Source of the DNA: Ensifer adhaerens
GTDB taxonomy: Bacteria > Pseudomonadota > Alphaproteobacteria > Rhizobiales > Rhizobiaceae
Assembly (NCBI GenBank): GCA_900215285.1
Contig: OCMG01000004.1
Span: 3,394,001-3,458,000, forward strand
DNA: 64,000 nucleotides
Direction: 5' to 3'
Shown: in pieces, positions 53,406 to 62,395 of the stretch
Layout of the letters: each line of letters opens with the position of its first letter
How positions within the stretch are numbered: the stretch's first letter is position 1
Notes under the pieces: model-generated
Databases searched by the model: none
What the model saw: the letters and a program-made list of their open reading frames with translations, nothing else
What the model was told of the DNA's origin: nothing
Translations under genes and position numbers: made by a program

Positions 53406-53425
53406 TTGATTGATCCATCAATCAA
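53406..53425. promoter_or_regulatory. BetI operator
   Basis: TTGATTGATCCATCAATCAA is a perfect inverted repeat (9-bp arms, 2-base centre) located 34 bases upstream of the betI start. BetI sites in other bacteria contain ATTGATTG-type arms, so this is the most likely BetI target. It may also overlap the betI promoter. Confidence 0.85.
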
Positions 53426-53835
53426 TAAAAAATCGGCGGGATGGCGAACTTGCAAAGAAGATTCTTTTCGATCTCTCAACCAACTGAAAGTTCTTACTTT
53501 TTCTGAAGGACACCCGGGACTGACAAGCCTCGCGGGGCGCATTCACTGCAGGTGCAATCGCTTCGATCGGCGGGAATAGCCCCTCGTCCGTCATTGGCAC
53601 GGCCTGGAAGTCCCCTCACCCGATTACGTCGCACCGGCCTGCGCGGCGGACCTCAATAACCAGCCTGACGGGCCACTCGCACACGTGCGCCGATGGCTGA
53701 AGGCAACATCACCATGTCAGATTTCTCTTTTTTGGTGTTGTTAACAATATTTCTTTCTTTAGTTGTATTTTGCGCTGGACATTCGGGTCCGCTCGCGCTC
53801 TTCTTTCCCCGTACCCAATATCCTGGAGGGGCGGG
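53426..53835. other. Intergenic region upstream of the lipoprotein gene
   Basis: About 410 bases, more AT-rich than its surroundings, especially 53715-53765 (TTGGTGTTGTTAACAA then TATTTCTTTCTTTAG). It probably holds the promoter of the lipoprotein/lysozyme unit. No gene or terminator is seen. Confidence 0.4.
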
Positions 53836-54921
53836 ATGCGGTGGTTTCGCATAATGGTGGGATGCGTGGCGGCGCTGGCGACAGCGGCCTGCAGCCCCAT
53901 GTCCGAGCAATATCTGGACGGAGGCGTCGGCTCCGCGCTCAATTCGGGCCAGCTGAGCCAGGAGACGGAGCGGCAGGACGAGTATATCTATTACATCTGC
54001 CGTCAGAGCGGCGGCTCCGAGACTGCTGGCGCGGGGGCAAGAGGGTGCTCCATCAGCAGCTGGCCGACATTCATCACGGCGGGGATGAACGATATCGACC
54101 GGCGATGCGATGCCTATCTCACATGGCTGGACTCGCAGAGACGCAACAGACCTGCCGTGCTTGAACAGATCTCCGCCACAGGGACCGCGACAAGCGGCAT
54201 CTTAAGCGTGACCGGCGCCGGAACGAAAGCCATGGCGCTCGTGGCCTCCGCCTTCGGACTGGCAGGCGCAACGTATGGCAACTGGAATTCCCGGCTCTTG
54301 CTGGCGGTCGACCATTCCACGGTGCAGGCGCTGGTTTACCGGCGCCAGGAACAATTTCGGCAGGACAACATCAGCGCCATCAAAAGCGTGTCCGACCGCC
54401 CGACCGCGATTTATCTGTTGCGCGGCTACCTGCGTATCTGCATGCCGATGACGATCGAGACCGATATCAACAGCACGATAACCCTTGTGCAGAGCGACGC
54501 CCCGCAATCCGTGGTGCGTGCGGCGATCGTCCGCCCGGCGGGCATTGCGGGCGCGATTTCGGATGTCGGCAAACCGTTTCCCGAGCCGAAGCGCTACGAG
54601 AACCCGAACCTGAAGAACAAGCTGACAGACAAGGAACGTGGCCTGTCTGACTCTCGGATCGCAGAGCTTCAACGGGCGCTTTGCATCAAGACGCCAACGG
54701 AGAGCTTCGGACCGAGGGGATCGGAGATCAGGAAGGCGATGTCCGAGTTCTTTGTTGGCGCAGGTCTGGGAGCGTCCGAGACAATCAAGGATCAGCGGAT
54801 GTTGGATCGCTTGACCAAGGGGGCCGACGACCTCATCGGCGACGGCGAAACATGCCAAAGCAAGGGCTATGCGAATGCCCGTGCAGTCGGCGAAGCCGTG
54901 AAACCGGCCAAGAAGAGCTAG
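53836..54921 (+). CDS. Lipoprotein with a peptidoglycan-binding-like C-terminal segment
   Basis: 361 aa. The lipobox ALATAAC follows a basic N-terminus, so Cys19 is probably lipidated. The mature part is Cys-rich (YYICRQSGG, ARGCSISSW, DRRCDAYL), with a hydrophobic helix near 120-150 (SVTGAGTKAMALVASAFGLA). Residues about 270-310 (SDSRIAELQRALCIKTPTES then FGPRGSEIRKAMSEFF) look like a PG_binding_1 repeat. Start ATG 53836 has CTGGAGGGG upstream. It is followed after 61 bases by the lysozyme-like gene, so the two may act together. No named family. Confidence 0.72.
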   Translation: MRWFRIMVGCVAALATAACSPMSEQYLDGGVGSALNSGQLSQETERQDEYIYYICRQSGGSETAGAGARGCSISSWPTFITAGMNDIDRRCDAYLTWLDSQRRNRPAVLEQISATGTATSGILSVTGAGTKAMALVASAFGLAGATYGNWNSRLLLAVDHSTVQALVYRRQEQFRQDNISAIKSVSDRPTAIYLLRGYLRICMPMTIETDINSTITLVQSDAPQSVVRAAIVRPAGIAGAISDVGKPFPEPKRYENPNLKNKLTDKERGLSDSRIAELQRALCIKTPTESFGPRGSEIRKAMSEFFVGAGLGASETIKDQRMLDRLTKGADDLIGDGETCQSKGYANARAVGEAVKPAKKS

Positions 54922-54982
54922 GTCAGCTCCATCGAAGAGGAGCCGGCCTCGCATCCATTCAAAGAGCAAAATGGGGGCTGAA

Positions 54983-55945
54983 ATGGCAGACATCAATCCG
55001 AAAAGCTTTGCAAATCACTGCGTAACGGTCGGTGCCATGTATGGGGCCAGCGCCCATTACGTCATGGCCGTGGCGATGCTGCGATCACAACTCAAGGATG
55101 ACGCGAAGGACGGCAAGGCCGGACCCTATGCCTGGACCCAAGCCGAATGGGACGCCAATCCCGACCGGCAGAATCCCGCGCTGGGCTCTCCTTACGAGAC
55201 CGATGAAATATTCGACTGGCGCGCGCAGGTCAGCGTGTTCACTCTGATGACGATCAGACAGTTTACGGCGCTGCAACTGAAACTGGGGCAAAACCCGAGC
55301 GCCCTGCAGCTCTATCTGGCGCAGTGGCCCGAAGAGGGCGATGCGCTTGTCGGCAACCTGCAAAAGGCCTGCGACGACACGAGGCAGGCAATCCTCGATG
55401 CCCTCGACAAGCAGTTTCCCGATCCTGCGCAGGCAGCGGCCCAGGCCATCGACGGGCCGAAAAGCCCCGTCCCCCCGCAGTCCTCCATGCCGCCGGCCAG
55501 CCTCAAGACGAGGCTGCAGCGCAATCAGTGGATAGCCTATCATGCCGCGCTCGGCGCCGGTCTTGGCGATCCTCCCGCGCGTGCGATGGTGGCAAATCTC
55601 AGCGGTGAATCTCTCAGCAATCCGGCGGACGTGCATTTCGACGTGTCACATATCGCGCGCGGAATTGTGCAATGGGATCCTGGCCGGTCGGATGCGATCA
55701 AAGCCCATTTCGGCCGTTATCCGAACGAGATGTCAGTCGAAGATCAGACACGGGCGGCGATCTGGGAAATTCAGTCAAATTCGGCCTACAAGGAGACCCG
55801 AGACGCGCTTTTCGTGCCGGGCAAGAGTGTCGAGGACATGATTGGGGTTCTGGTCAGGAACTACGAGAGGCCGGCCAAACCGGATAAAGCAATCGCTGAC
55901 CGCATCAAGTTTCTACCGGCTCTGGCTAAAGTGCTCCAGGCCTAA
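54983..55945 (+). CDS. Phage-tail-lysozyme-like protein with a conserved N-terminal domain
   Basis: 320 aa, no signal peptide or membrane helix. Residues 5-110 form a domain with CVTVGAMYGASAHYVMAVAM, then GPYAWTQAEWDANPDRQ and ALQLYLAQWPEEGDALVG, recalling the scaffold of lytic-transglycosylase-like proteins. After a Pro-rich linker (PVPPQSSMPPAS) the C-terminal 145 residues read ARAMVANLSGESLSNPADVH then ARGIVQWDPGRSDAI and MSVEDQTRAAIWEI, fitting the phage tail lysozyme fold (ES, GIxQW, R, Q..W.E). The Glu in SGESL is the probable catalytic acid. It may cut peptidoglycan; the export route is unclear. Confidence 0.7.
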   Translation: MADINPKSFANHCVTVGAMYGASAHYVMAVAMLRSQLKDDAKDGKAGPYAWTQAEWDANPDRQNPALGSPYETDEIFDWRAQVSVFTLMTIRQFTALQLKLGQNPSALQLYLAQWPEEGDALVGNLQKACDDTRQAILDALDKQFPDPAQAAAQAIDGPKSPVPPQSSMPPASLKTRLQRNQWIAYHAALGAGLGDPPARAMVANLSGESLSNPADVHFDVSHIARGIVQWDPGRSDAIKAHFGRYPNEMSVEDQTRAAIWEIQSNSAYKETRDALFVPGKSVEDMIGVLVRNYERPAKPDKAIADRIKFLPALAKVLQA

Positions 55946-56380
55946 CGAGGAACGGCCGGTCTTCTGCGTAAGCCTTTGCAACGATCTTGACCGAGGACCA
56001 TAGCAGCCACCTGAGCCTTGACGGGCGCAAAGGTGTCGCATGGTCGTGACCCGTGATCGCCGATCACTGTCAGAGCGGCATTCACGTGAGCGATGCGGCG
56101 ACTGGTCTGGTTGCATTTTCCGGCTGCCGAATTCTCCCTGATGGATGTCGACGTGATCTGATGGGGGCCTCAATCACCGAGAATCGGCCTGCGGATGCGA
56201 AATCCCGGAAGCCTGTGTTTGCCTCTTCTTAACCTTGCGAAAACGCAATGATTTCAAACCCATCGCGTCGGGCATCCTGTCACAGAAGTTTCATATCCGG
56301 TGAAGGATTTGTTGACGATTAGAATTGAAGTTCTTGATCATATTCCAACAAGCCCCGCTCGCCCCCGTCGGAGTTTCAAC
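55946..56380. other. Intergenic region
   Basis: About 435 bases of mixed composition after the lysozyme-like gene. No terminator with U-run, no conserved box and no convincing gene is seen. A GTG-started extension of the downstream protein (56300) would cover the last 81 bases but lacks a ribosome site. Confidence 0.35.
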
Positions 56381-58174
56381 ATGCCCGCAATCCTTCCGCT
56401 GAAAGGTCACGATCCGGCGGCTTATAGCCGGATGGCGCTCATGCCGCTGGCCAAGGCCGCGCTCGACACGGCCTTCCAGCCGATTGTCGAAACCGTGTCC
56501 GGCAAGATCCACGGCTATGAATCGCTGATGCGTGGGCATGACAAGCTGGGCTTCGACACGCCGCCGGCGCTGCTGGATACATTTGCGCTTTCCGGCGAAC
56601 TGACCGACCTCGAACTTTTCACGACGTCGCGCGCCTTCGCCAAGTTCACATCGCTCGCCGAGTTCGAGAAGCGCACACTGTTCCTCAATCTCGATCACCG
56701 CATGCTCGCAACCGGCCAGCGCCTGCTGCCGCTGCTGCTCGCCTATCTGCAGAAGAATGCCATCTCGCCCTCCTCCGTCTGCATCGAGCTGTCGGAACGT
56801 TCGGACAATTCCAGCGCGCCCGACTTTCCCGACCTGATCGCCCAGATGCGGCGCATGGGCTTCAAGCTGGCGATCGACGATTTCGGCACGGGCCATGCCG
56901 AGATGAAGCTTCTGAGCGACTACGACCTCGACTACCTGAAGATCGACCGGCATCTCGTCTCCAAGATCGACGCATTGCCGCGCAAGCGCCATCTGACCAA
57001 GACGGTCGTCGACATGGCCCATGTTCTGGGTGTTCGCGTCATTGCGGAAGGCGTCGAGACAGAGGGCGAGTTCCTCGTCTGCCGCGATCTCGGCATAGAC
57101 CTCGTGCAGGGCTGGTTCGTGGCCTACCCCTCGCTCGATCCGTCCGAGTTCCGCGATGGTTTCCCGCATTTGCGCGATCTCGGACAGAACCGGCGCGTGC
57201 GCCGTTCGGTCGACGAGGTGCTGGTGCGCCAGCAGGTGGAAGCCGTGCCGACGATCCGCGAGGATGCCGCGATCGAGACCCTGTTCGAGATTTTCCGCCA
57301 GCATTCCGATCTGCCCTTCATTCCGGTCGTCAACGCCCATGGCGAGCCGCGCGGGATCGTTCAGGAGGCCCGGCTGAAGAGCTACATCTACCAGCCCTAT
57401 GGGCGCGACCTTCTGCAGAACCGCTTCTATGGTGGAACCATCGCCCGCTTCATCGATCCCGCCCCCGTGGTCGACATCGGAGCGGATTCGAACAGGCTCA
57501 TGGCCGTGTTCTCCGGCACAGAAGATGCGAAATGCGTGATCCTCACCGAAAACATGCGCTATGCCGGGGTGATTTCGGCGGCCGCACTCGTCAAGATCAT
57601 CAACGCCAAGCTGGTGCGCCAGGCGCAGGACCAGAACCCGCTGACGGGACTTCCCGGCAACCAGGCGATCCATTCCTATCTTGAGGAGACGATGGCGGAT
57701 GGGGGCGCAACGCGGCATTTCTGCTATTGTGACTTCGACAATTTCAAGCCGTTCAACGATCATTACGGCTTCCAGCGCGGCGACGAGGCGATCTCGCTCT
57801 TCGCCCGGCTGATGAAACGCTACTTCTTCTCGCCCTCCATCTTCCTCGGCCATGTCGGCGGCGACGACTTCTTTGCCGGGATGACGGGCTGGTCGAACGA
57901 GGAACTGGAAATGATCTTCGAGCGGCTGCTTGAGGATTTTGAAAACGATGCGCTCAGGCTCTATGCACCAGAAGATCGGGAACGCGGGCATATCGAGGGC
58001 GTCGATCGCGCCGGCATCCGCCGCGCCTTCGATTTCCTCAGTTGCTCGGTCGCCATCATCGAAGTGCCCGCAGGCCGGGTCTTTGGCGATCCGGCGGTGC
58101 TTTCGGCCCATATTGCGGGCCTCAAGAAGCGGGTGAAGTCAAACCGCGACGGAATCCTGTTCCAGACGATCTAG
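56381..58174 (+). CDS. EAL-CBS-GGDEF cyclic-di-GMP protein
   Basis: 597 aa, cytoplasmic. The EAL domain (about 15-250) keeps the catalytic set: HGYESLMR, NLDHRM, ELSERS, IDDFGTGHAEMK, LKIDRHL, EGVETE and QGWFVAYP; the motif is ESL instead of EAL, a tolerated change. A CBS pair (about 270-400) holds VPTIREDAAIETLFEIF. The C-terminal GGDEF domain has FCYCDFDNFKPFNDHYGFQR and HVGGDDFF, i.e. GGDDF in place of GGDEF, so cyclase activity is doubtful. It probably degrades c-di-GMP with control by nucleotide at CBS or the GGDEF site. Confidence 0.88.
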   Translation: MPAILPLKGHDPAAYSRMALMPLAKAALDTAFQPIVETVSGKIHGYESLMRGHDKLGFDTPPALLDTFALSGELTDLELFTTSRAFAKFTSLAEFEKRTLFLNLDHRMLATGQRLLPLLLAYLQKNAISPSSVCIELSERSDNSSAPDFPDLIAQMRRMGFKLAIDDFGTGHAEMKLLSDYDLDYLKIDRHLVSKIDALPRKRHLTKTVVDMAHVLGVRVIAEGVETEGEFLVCRDLGIDLVQGWFVAYPSLDPSEFRDGFPHLRDLGQNRRVRRSVDEVLVRQQVEAVPTIREDAAIETLFEIFRQHSDLPFIPVVNAHGEPRGIVQEARLKSYIYQPYGRDLLQNRFYGGTIARFIDPAPVVDIGADSNRLMAVFSGTEDAKCVILTENMRYAGVISAAALVKIINAKLVRQAQDQNPLTGLPGNQAIHSYLEETMADGGATRHFCYCDFDNFKPFNDHYGFQRGDEAISLFARLMKRYFFSPSIFLGHVGGDDFFAGMTGWSNEELEMIFERLLEDFENDALRLYAPEDRERGHIEGVDRAGIRRAFDFLSCSVAIIEVPAGRVFGDPAVLSAHIAGLKKRVKSNRDGILFQTI

Positions 58175-58189
58175 GCGCAACCGTGGCTA

Positions 58190-58216
58190 CGGAGCGCTTC
58201 AGCGCAAAGCGCTCCG
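58190..58216. terminator. Perfect hairpin between the convergent EAL-GGDEF gene and a small lipoprotein gene
   Basis: CGGAGCGCTT pairs with AAGCGCTCCG around a 7-base loop. No U-run adjoins. It lies 16 bases after the EAL-GGDEF stop and may end transcripts from both sides. Confidence 0.6.
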
Positions 58217-58253
58217 GATCTTCTGCTGAATTCGGGTCATCGGCCGGCAGTGC

Positions 58254-58457
58254 CTAGCGCCAGTGGCCGCGATGCCAGTAGCCGCGGCGGTCGTAGTGTC
58301 CCGGCACCCAGTATCCGCCGTCCCGATAATATCCGCGATAGGGGTAGTAATATCCGCTGTGGCGAACCACGACCACCTCGTCGGCAGGGTATTCGACGCA
58401 ACCCGCCAGTGTTCCCGCTCCCGCGACAATCATTGCCATTACGATCAGACGCTTCAT
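58254..58457 (-). CDS. Small Tyr/Gly-rich lipoprotein
   Basis: 67 aa. The lipobox LAGC follows MKRLIVMAMIVAGAGT. The mature 48 residues are rich in Tyr, Arg and Gly (SGYYYPYRGYYRDGGYWVPG then HYDRRGYWHRGHWR), like the YXWXXGHW repeat proteins of unknown function found in Proteobacteria outer membranes. AGGACAGGCAA precedes the start. Function unknown; perhaps an envelope structural lipoprotein. Confidence 0.75.
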   Translation of the reverse strand: MKRLIVMAMIVAGAGTLAGCVEYPADEVVVVRHSGYYYPYRGYYRDGGYWVPGHYDRRGYWHRGHWR

Positions 58458-58714
58458 TTGCCTGTCCTCACATTCTGCTGACCCATTCTGCGTGAGCGCA
58501 ATTTACGGCAAAAATTGGCTCATGATGATGCGCGCCGCAGATGCTGGACGGGACGCGCCGTGATCCCTATCTGATTGGGTGCCTTGAAAATTTCGGGTAC
58601 AGCAATCATCGGTCCACGGCGCGCTCCCGCCGGGACGACAGGCAGCCAATATTTCGTTTGCCTTCACCCGGCATCTGTCGGAGGATCGGCGACAAAACAA
58701 CAATGAGGACGCAC

Positions 58715-59722
58715 ATGAACGCCCCATCAACAACCCTGCCCCAGACCATGCGCCATGTCGATCTGACCGCCCCCGGGGGACCGGAGGCGATGAAGATCGT
58801 CGAAGGCCCCGTGCCTCAGCCGAAGGCAGGCGAGGTGCTGGTGAAGGTTCATGCTGCGGGTGTGAACCGGCCCGACGTGGCGCAGCGGCAGGGCACCTAT
58901 CCGCCGCCGCCGGGGGCAAGCCCGATCCTCGGGCTGGAAGTGGCCGGCGAGGTCGTGGCGCTGGGCGAAGGTGTCTCCGGCTTTTCCATTGGGGAGAAGG
59001 TGGCCGGTCTCGCCAATGGCGGGGGCTATGCGCAATACTGCGTCGTGCCGGCCGGACAGGCCCTGCCCTGGCCCAAGGGCTATGACGCGGTGCGCGCGGC
59101 AGCCGTGCCGGAAACCTTCTTCACCGTCTGGGCCAATGTCTTCGACATGGCCGGCCTGAAGGCGGGCGAGAAGTTCCTCGTTCATGGCGGCACGAGCGGC
59201 ATCGGCACGGTGGCGATCCAGCTCGCCAAGGCCTTCGGCGCCGAGGTCTATACGACAGCCGGCTCCGGCGAGAAGTGCCTTGCCTGCGTACAGCTTGGGG
59301 CGAAGCGGGCGATCAATTACAAGACGGAGGATTTCCTTTCCGTCATCAGGGAAGAGGCCGGATCGGTCGATGTCATTCTCGACATGATCGGCGGCTCCTA
59401 TTTCGACAAGAATATCGGGGCGCTAGGCAAGGACGGCCGGCTTTCGATCATCGCCCTGCTCGGTGGGGCGGTGGCGGAGAAGGCCAATCTCGGCGCGATC
59501 ATGATGAAGCGGCTGCGCGTCATGGGCTCGACGCTGCGGCCCCGCACCGGCGACGAGAAGCGGGCCATTCGCGATTCACTGCTGGAGAAGGTCTGGCCGA
59601 AGCTCGATGCCGGCGAGATCGCACCGGTGATCCACGCCGTCCTGCCGCTGGAACAGGTGGCGGAAGCCCATCGCGTGATGGAAGAGAGCGGGCATATCGG
59701 AAAGATCGTGCTGACGCTCTGA
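58715..59722 (+). CDS. NAD(P)H quinone oxidoreductase (zeta-crystallin/PIG3-like, MDR family)
   Basis: 335 aa. [20 protein letters not shown] and [20 protein letters not shown] are typical of the PIG3-like quinone reductases, and the NADPH-binding loop is [23 protein letters not shown]. It lacks the structural zinc cysteines. It reduces quinones or reactive carbonyls. ATG 58715 has GAGG six bases upstream; the ATG at 58703 is another in-frame possibility. It converges with the MFS gene (4-base gap). Confidence 0.92.
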   Translation: MNAPSTTLPQTMRHVDLTAPGGPEAMKIVEGPVPQPKAGEVLVKVHAAGVNRPDVAQRQGTYPPPPGASPILGLEVAGEVVALGEGVSGFSIGEKVAGLANGGGYAQYCVVPAGQALPWPKGYDAVRAAAVPETFFTVWANVFDMAGLKAGEKFLVHGGTSGIGTVAIQLAKAFGAEVYTTAGSGEKCLACVQLGAKRAINYKTEDFLSVIREEAGSVDVILDMIGGSYFDKNIGALGKDGRLSIIALLGGAVAEKANLGAIMMKRLRVMGSTLRPRTGDEKRAIRDSLLEKVWPKLDAGEIAPVIHAVLPLEQVAEAHRVMEESGHIGKIVLTL

Positions 59723-59726
59723 ACGG

Positions 59727-60947
59727 TCAGCCGGCCGTGCCCTTCTGTGGCAGGTGCACCCCGCGTTCGATCGCGATCAGCAGCAGGGATGCCGCCAGGG
59801 TGATCGCCGCGCCGACGATGGCCGTGCCCTGATAGGACGTGAAATGGGTGGCGACGGCGAATGTGCCCGCCGCCGCCCCGGTGCCGAGAAAGGTCTGCAT
59901 CGGATAGAGCGAGGTGCCGAGCCCCGGCCGCTCCGGAAACATGTCCTGAAAATAGGAGATGGGGACGGAAAGGATTGCGGCGGCCCCCGCACCGGCAATC
60001 GGGATCAGCGCATGGACCTGCCAGACGCTTGTCGCAAGGCCCAGCCCCACCAGATAGACCGCATAAAGCGCCGAGCCTGCCGCCAGCGTCGTGACCGGAC
60101 CGAGCCGGCGCAATGCCGACGCCCAGGCAAGCATGAAGGGAATTTCCATCAGCGCGATACCGCTCGCCATGAAGCCGGCTTCCCCCAGGGTTCCGCCCAG
60201 AGTCGTCTTGATGATGAGCGCCTGGACATAGCCGTTCAGCCAGTTGACCGAACTCAGCAGCGAGACGGCGACGAGGCGAAGCAGGATGGCGGGATGGGCA
60301 AGCTCCTTCAGCGCCGCGCGGAACCCGGCAAGGCCGCCGGGTGCGGAGCCGGCGCGCGCCGTGTCCGGCAGAAAGATCAGGACAAGCACGAGGCAGAGTC
60401 CGAAGAGGCAGGCCATGACGGCCCAGACATTCATGACACCGAGCCCGCCCGTTTCCAGGACCAGAGCGACGGCGACCGGGATGAAGACCCAGGAGGCCGA
60501 CATGGTGGTGCGCACCACCGAATTGACAGAGGCGGCCTCGCGCGGATCGAGGCTCGCGGCTTCCATGCGCGTGCCGGCATAGATCATGGGGTTGATATTG
60601 GCGAAGGGCAGAAGGCAGATCACGGCCAGCGCCATCATCCAGGCCGTTTCCACCATCCAGATCAGGAGCGCGGCCGCAACACCGACCGACAGCAGGATCG
60701 CCATGAGCCGCCGGCGGTTGCCGGCAAAATCCGACACGATGCCGATGCAGACGCCAAAGACGAGCGCCGTCAGCGTCGACAGGAGCATCATGGCGGCAAA
60801 GGCCTGCTCGCTCATATGCAGCGTGTCGATGGCGATAAGCGCCCGATAAGGCAGCACGCAGGCCCCGGCCGAGGACGCGATGAACATCAACAGGCCATAG
60901 ATGCGCAGCACCGGATGGTGCGCGACGAAGCGGATGGTGGATAGCAT
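59727..60947 (-). CDS. MFS transporter, SetA-like (copy 1)
   Basis: 406 aa with 12 membrane helices. MLSTIRFVAHHPVLRIYGLL at the start and the MFS loop GIVSDFAGNRRRLMAIL are clear, and the later segment ALIPIAGAGAAAILSVPISYF then QDMFPERPGLGTSLYP recalls sugar efflux transporters of the SetA type. It is strongly similar along its whole length to the next gene, so they are tandem paralogues. The substrate is unknown; the sugar assignment is inference. Confidence 0.85.
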   Translation of the reverse strand: MLSTIRFVAHHPVLRIYGLLMFIASSAGACVLPYRALIAIDTLHMSEQAFAAMMLLSTLTALVFGVCIGIVSDFAGNRRRLMAILLSVGVAAALLIWMVETAWMMALAVICLLPFANINPMIYAGTRMEAASLDPREAASVNSVVRTTMSASWVFIPVAVALVLETGGLGVMNVWAVMACLFGLCLVLVLIFLPDTARAGSAPGGLAGFRAALKELAHPAILLRLVAVSLLSSVNWLNGYVQALIIKTTLGGTLGEAGFMASGIALMEIPFMLAWASALRRLGPVTTLAAGSALYAVYLVGLGLATSVWQVHALIPIAGAGAAAILSVPISYFQDMFPERPGLGTSLYPMQTFLGTGAAAGTFAVATHFTSYQGTAIVGAAITLAASLLLIAIERGVHLPQKGTAG

Positions 60948-61007
60948 GAAGGAACTCCCGGAGCTCTTGGGCTAGACCTTTCGCAGAGTCGGTTCAAGGG
61001 CCGTGCG

Positions 61008-62210
61008 TCACAGCTTCGGCACGAAACGCTCGACGGCAACGAGCATCACCGCGGCCATCGCCATGACGCCCGCGCCGATAAAGGCCGTGCCCTGATAGGT
61101 CGTGACATGGGTGCCGACGGCGAAGATGGCGGCCGAGGCGCCTGTGCCGATGAAGCCCTCGATGGGGGAGAGCGAGGTGCCGAGGCCCGGCCGGCCGGGG
61201 AAGAGGTCCTGAAAATAGGAGAGCGGCACCGACAGAAGCGCCGCCGCCCCCGCGCCCGCCAGCGGGATGAGTGCATGGACCTGCCAGACGGCGGTGGCCG
61301 AACCCATGAGCATGAGATAGGCCGCATAGAGTGCCGCACCGGCCAGGATCGTGTTCACGGCGCCGAGCCTGCGCAGGCCCGCCGCCCAGGCGAGCATGAA
61401 AGGGATTTCCATGAGCGCCACGCCGCTGGCCATGAAGCCGGCATCCGACAACGAGCCGCCGAGCGTCGTCTTGATGACGAGCGCCTGCAGATAGCCGTTC
61501 AGCCACTCGCCGGCCACGATCAGCGAGACCGCCAGCAGCCGCAGGAAGATGCCGGGATGAGCCAGCTCCTTCAGCGCCGCGAAATAGACGGCAAGCCCGC
61601 CTTGCGTGGAGCCCGCCCGCGCGGAATTCGGCAGGAACAGGAGCACGAGGAGGACGCAGATCGCAAAGAGCAGCGCCGTCACCAGCCAGACATTCATGAC
61701 GCCGAAGCCGCCCGACTGCAGCAGGAAGGCGACGGCGACCGGAATGATCACCCAGGCCGCCGACATGGTGGTGCGGATGATGGAGTTGACCGAAGCCGCC
61801 TCGTCCGGCTCCATCTCGGTGACCTCCATGCGCGTGCCGGCAAAGACGAGCGGCGCGATATTGGCAAAGGGCAGGATGACGATCAGCGAAACGGCGAGCA
61901 TCCAGGCCGATTGCAAGAGCCAGACCAGCCCGGCGCCCGCGACGCCGAGCGCCGCCAGGATCGCCATCAGCCGCCGCCGGTTTCCTGCAAAATCCGAGAG
62001 GATGCCGATCGTCACGCCGAAGACGAGGCTTGTCAGCGTCGAGACGAACATGGTCAGCGCAAAGCCCTGCCCGCTCATGTTGAGCGTATCGATCGCCACC
62101 AGCGCCAAATAGGGATGCATCGCCCCGCCCGCGCAGGCCGACACGAACAACAGAAGGGCATAGACGCGCAGCACCGGATGGCGCGCGACGAAGCGGATGG
62201 TGGACAGCAT
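61008..62210 (-). CDS. MFS transporter, SetA-like (copy 2)
   Basis: 400 aa, 12 helices: MLSTIRFVARHPVLRVYALL, then the loop GILSDFAGNRRRLMAIL, FAGTRMEVTEMEPDEAASVN, and ALLSVPLSYFQDLFPGRPGL. Roughly six residues in ten match copy 1 by eye. It is the upstream member of the pair; 60 bases separate the two genes, so they may be co-transcribed. Substrate unknown. Confidence 0.85.
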   Translation of the reverse strand: MLSTIRFVARHPVLRVYALLLFVSACAGGAMHPYLALVAIDTLNMSGQGFALTMFVSTLTSLVFGVTIGILSDFAGNRRRLMAILAALGVAGAGLVWLLQSAWMLAVSLIVILPFANIAPLVFAGTRMEVTEMEPDEAASVNSIIRTTMSAAWVIIPVAVAFLLQSGGFGVMNVWLVTALLFAICVLLVLLFLPNSARAGSTQGGLAVYFAALKELAHPGIFLRLLAVSLIVAGEWLNGYLQALVIKTTLGGSLSDAGFMASGVALMEIPFMLAWAAGLRRLGAVNTILAGAALYAAYLMLMGSATAVWQVHALIPLAGAGAAALLSVPLSYFQDLFPGRPGLGTSLSPIEGFIGTGASAAIFAVGTHVTTYQGTAFIGAGVMAMAAVMLVAVERFVPKL

Positions 62211-62363
62211 GGGAGATCGCTCCAGAAGACCCCAGCGCTAGATGCTTCGCGCGGCGGGATCAAGCGGGGAAAGGGCAATTCGTTGTCAACAAGACCAGCG
62301 CCCGTACTTTCATTCCCTTCATGGTTGTGACACTATGGCCAATTCCAAATTTGCCTTGCAGAA

Positions 62364-62379
62364 ATATCTTTGAAGATAT
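62364..62379. promoter_or_regulatory. Palindromic operator candidate of the toxin-antitoxin unit
   Basis: ATATCTTTGAAGATAT is a perfect inverted repeat (7-bp arms, 2-base centre) 17 bases upstream of the toxin start, in an AT-rich stretch. It is the likely binding site of the XRE antitoxin. Confidence 0.65.
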
Positions 62380-62395
62380 AATTTTAGGTCAACGG

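Noticed and set aside
53770..53835. Upstream ATG (53770) for the lipoprotein gene
   Set aside because: The added 22 residues precede the real basic n-region and lipobox; ATG 53836 has a strong GGAGGGG ribosome site.
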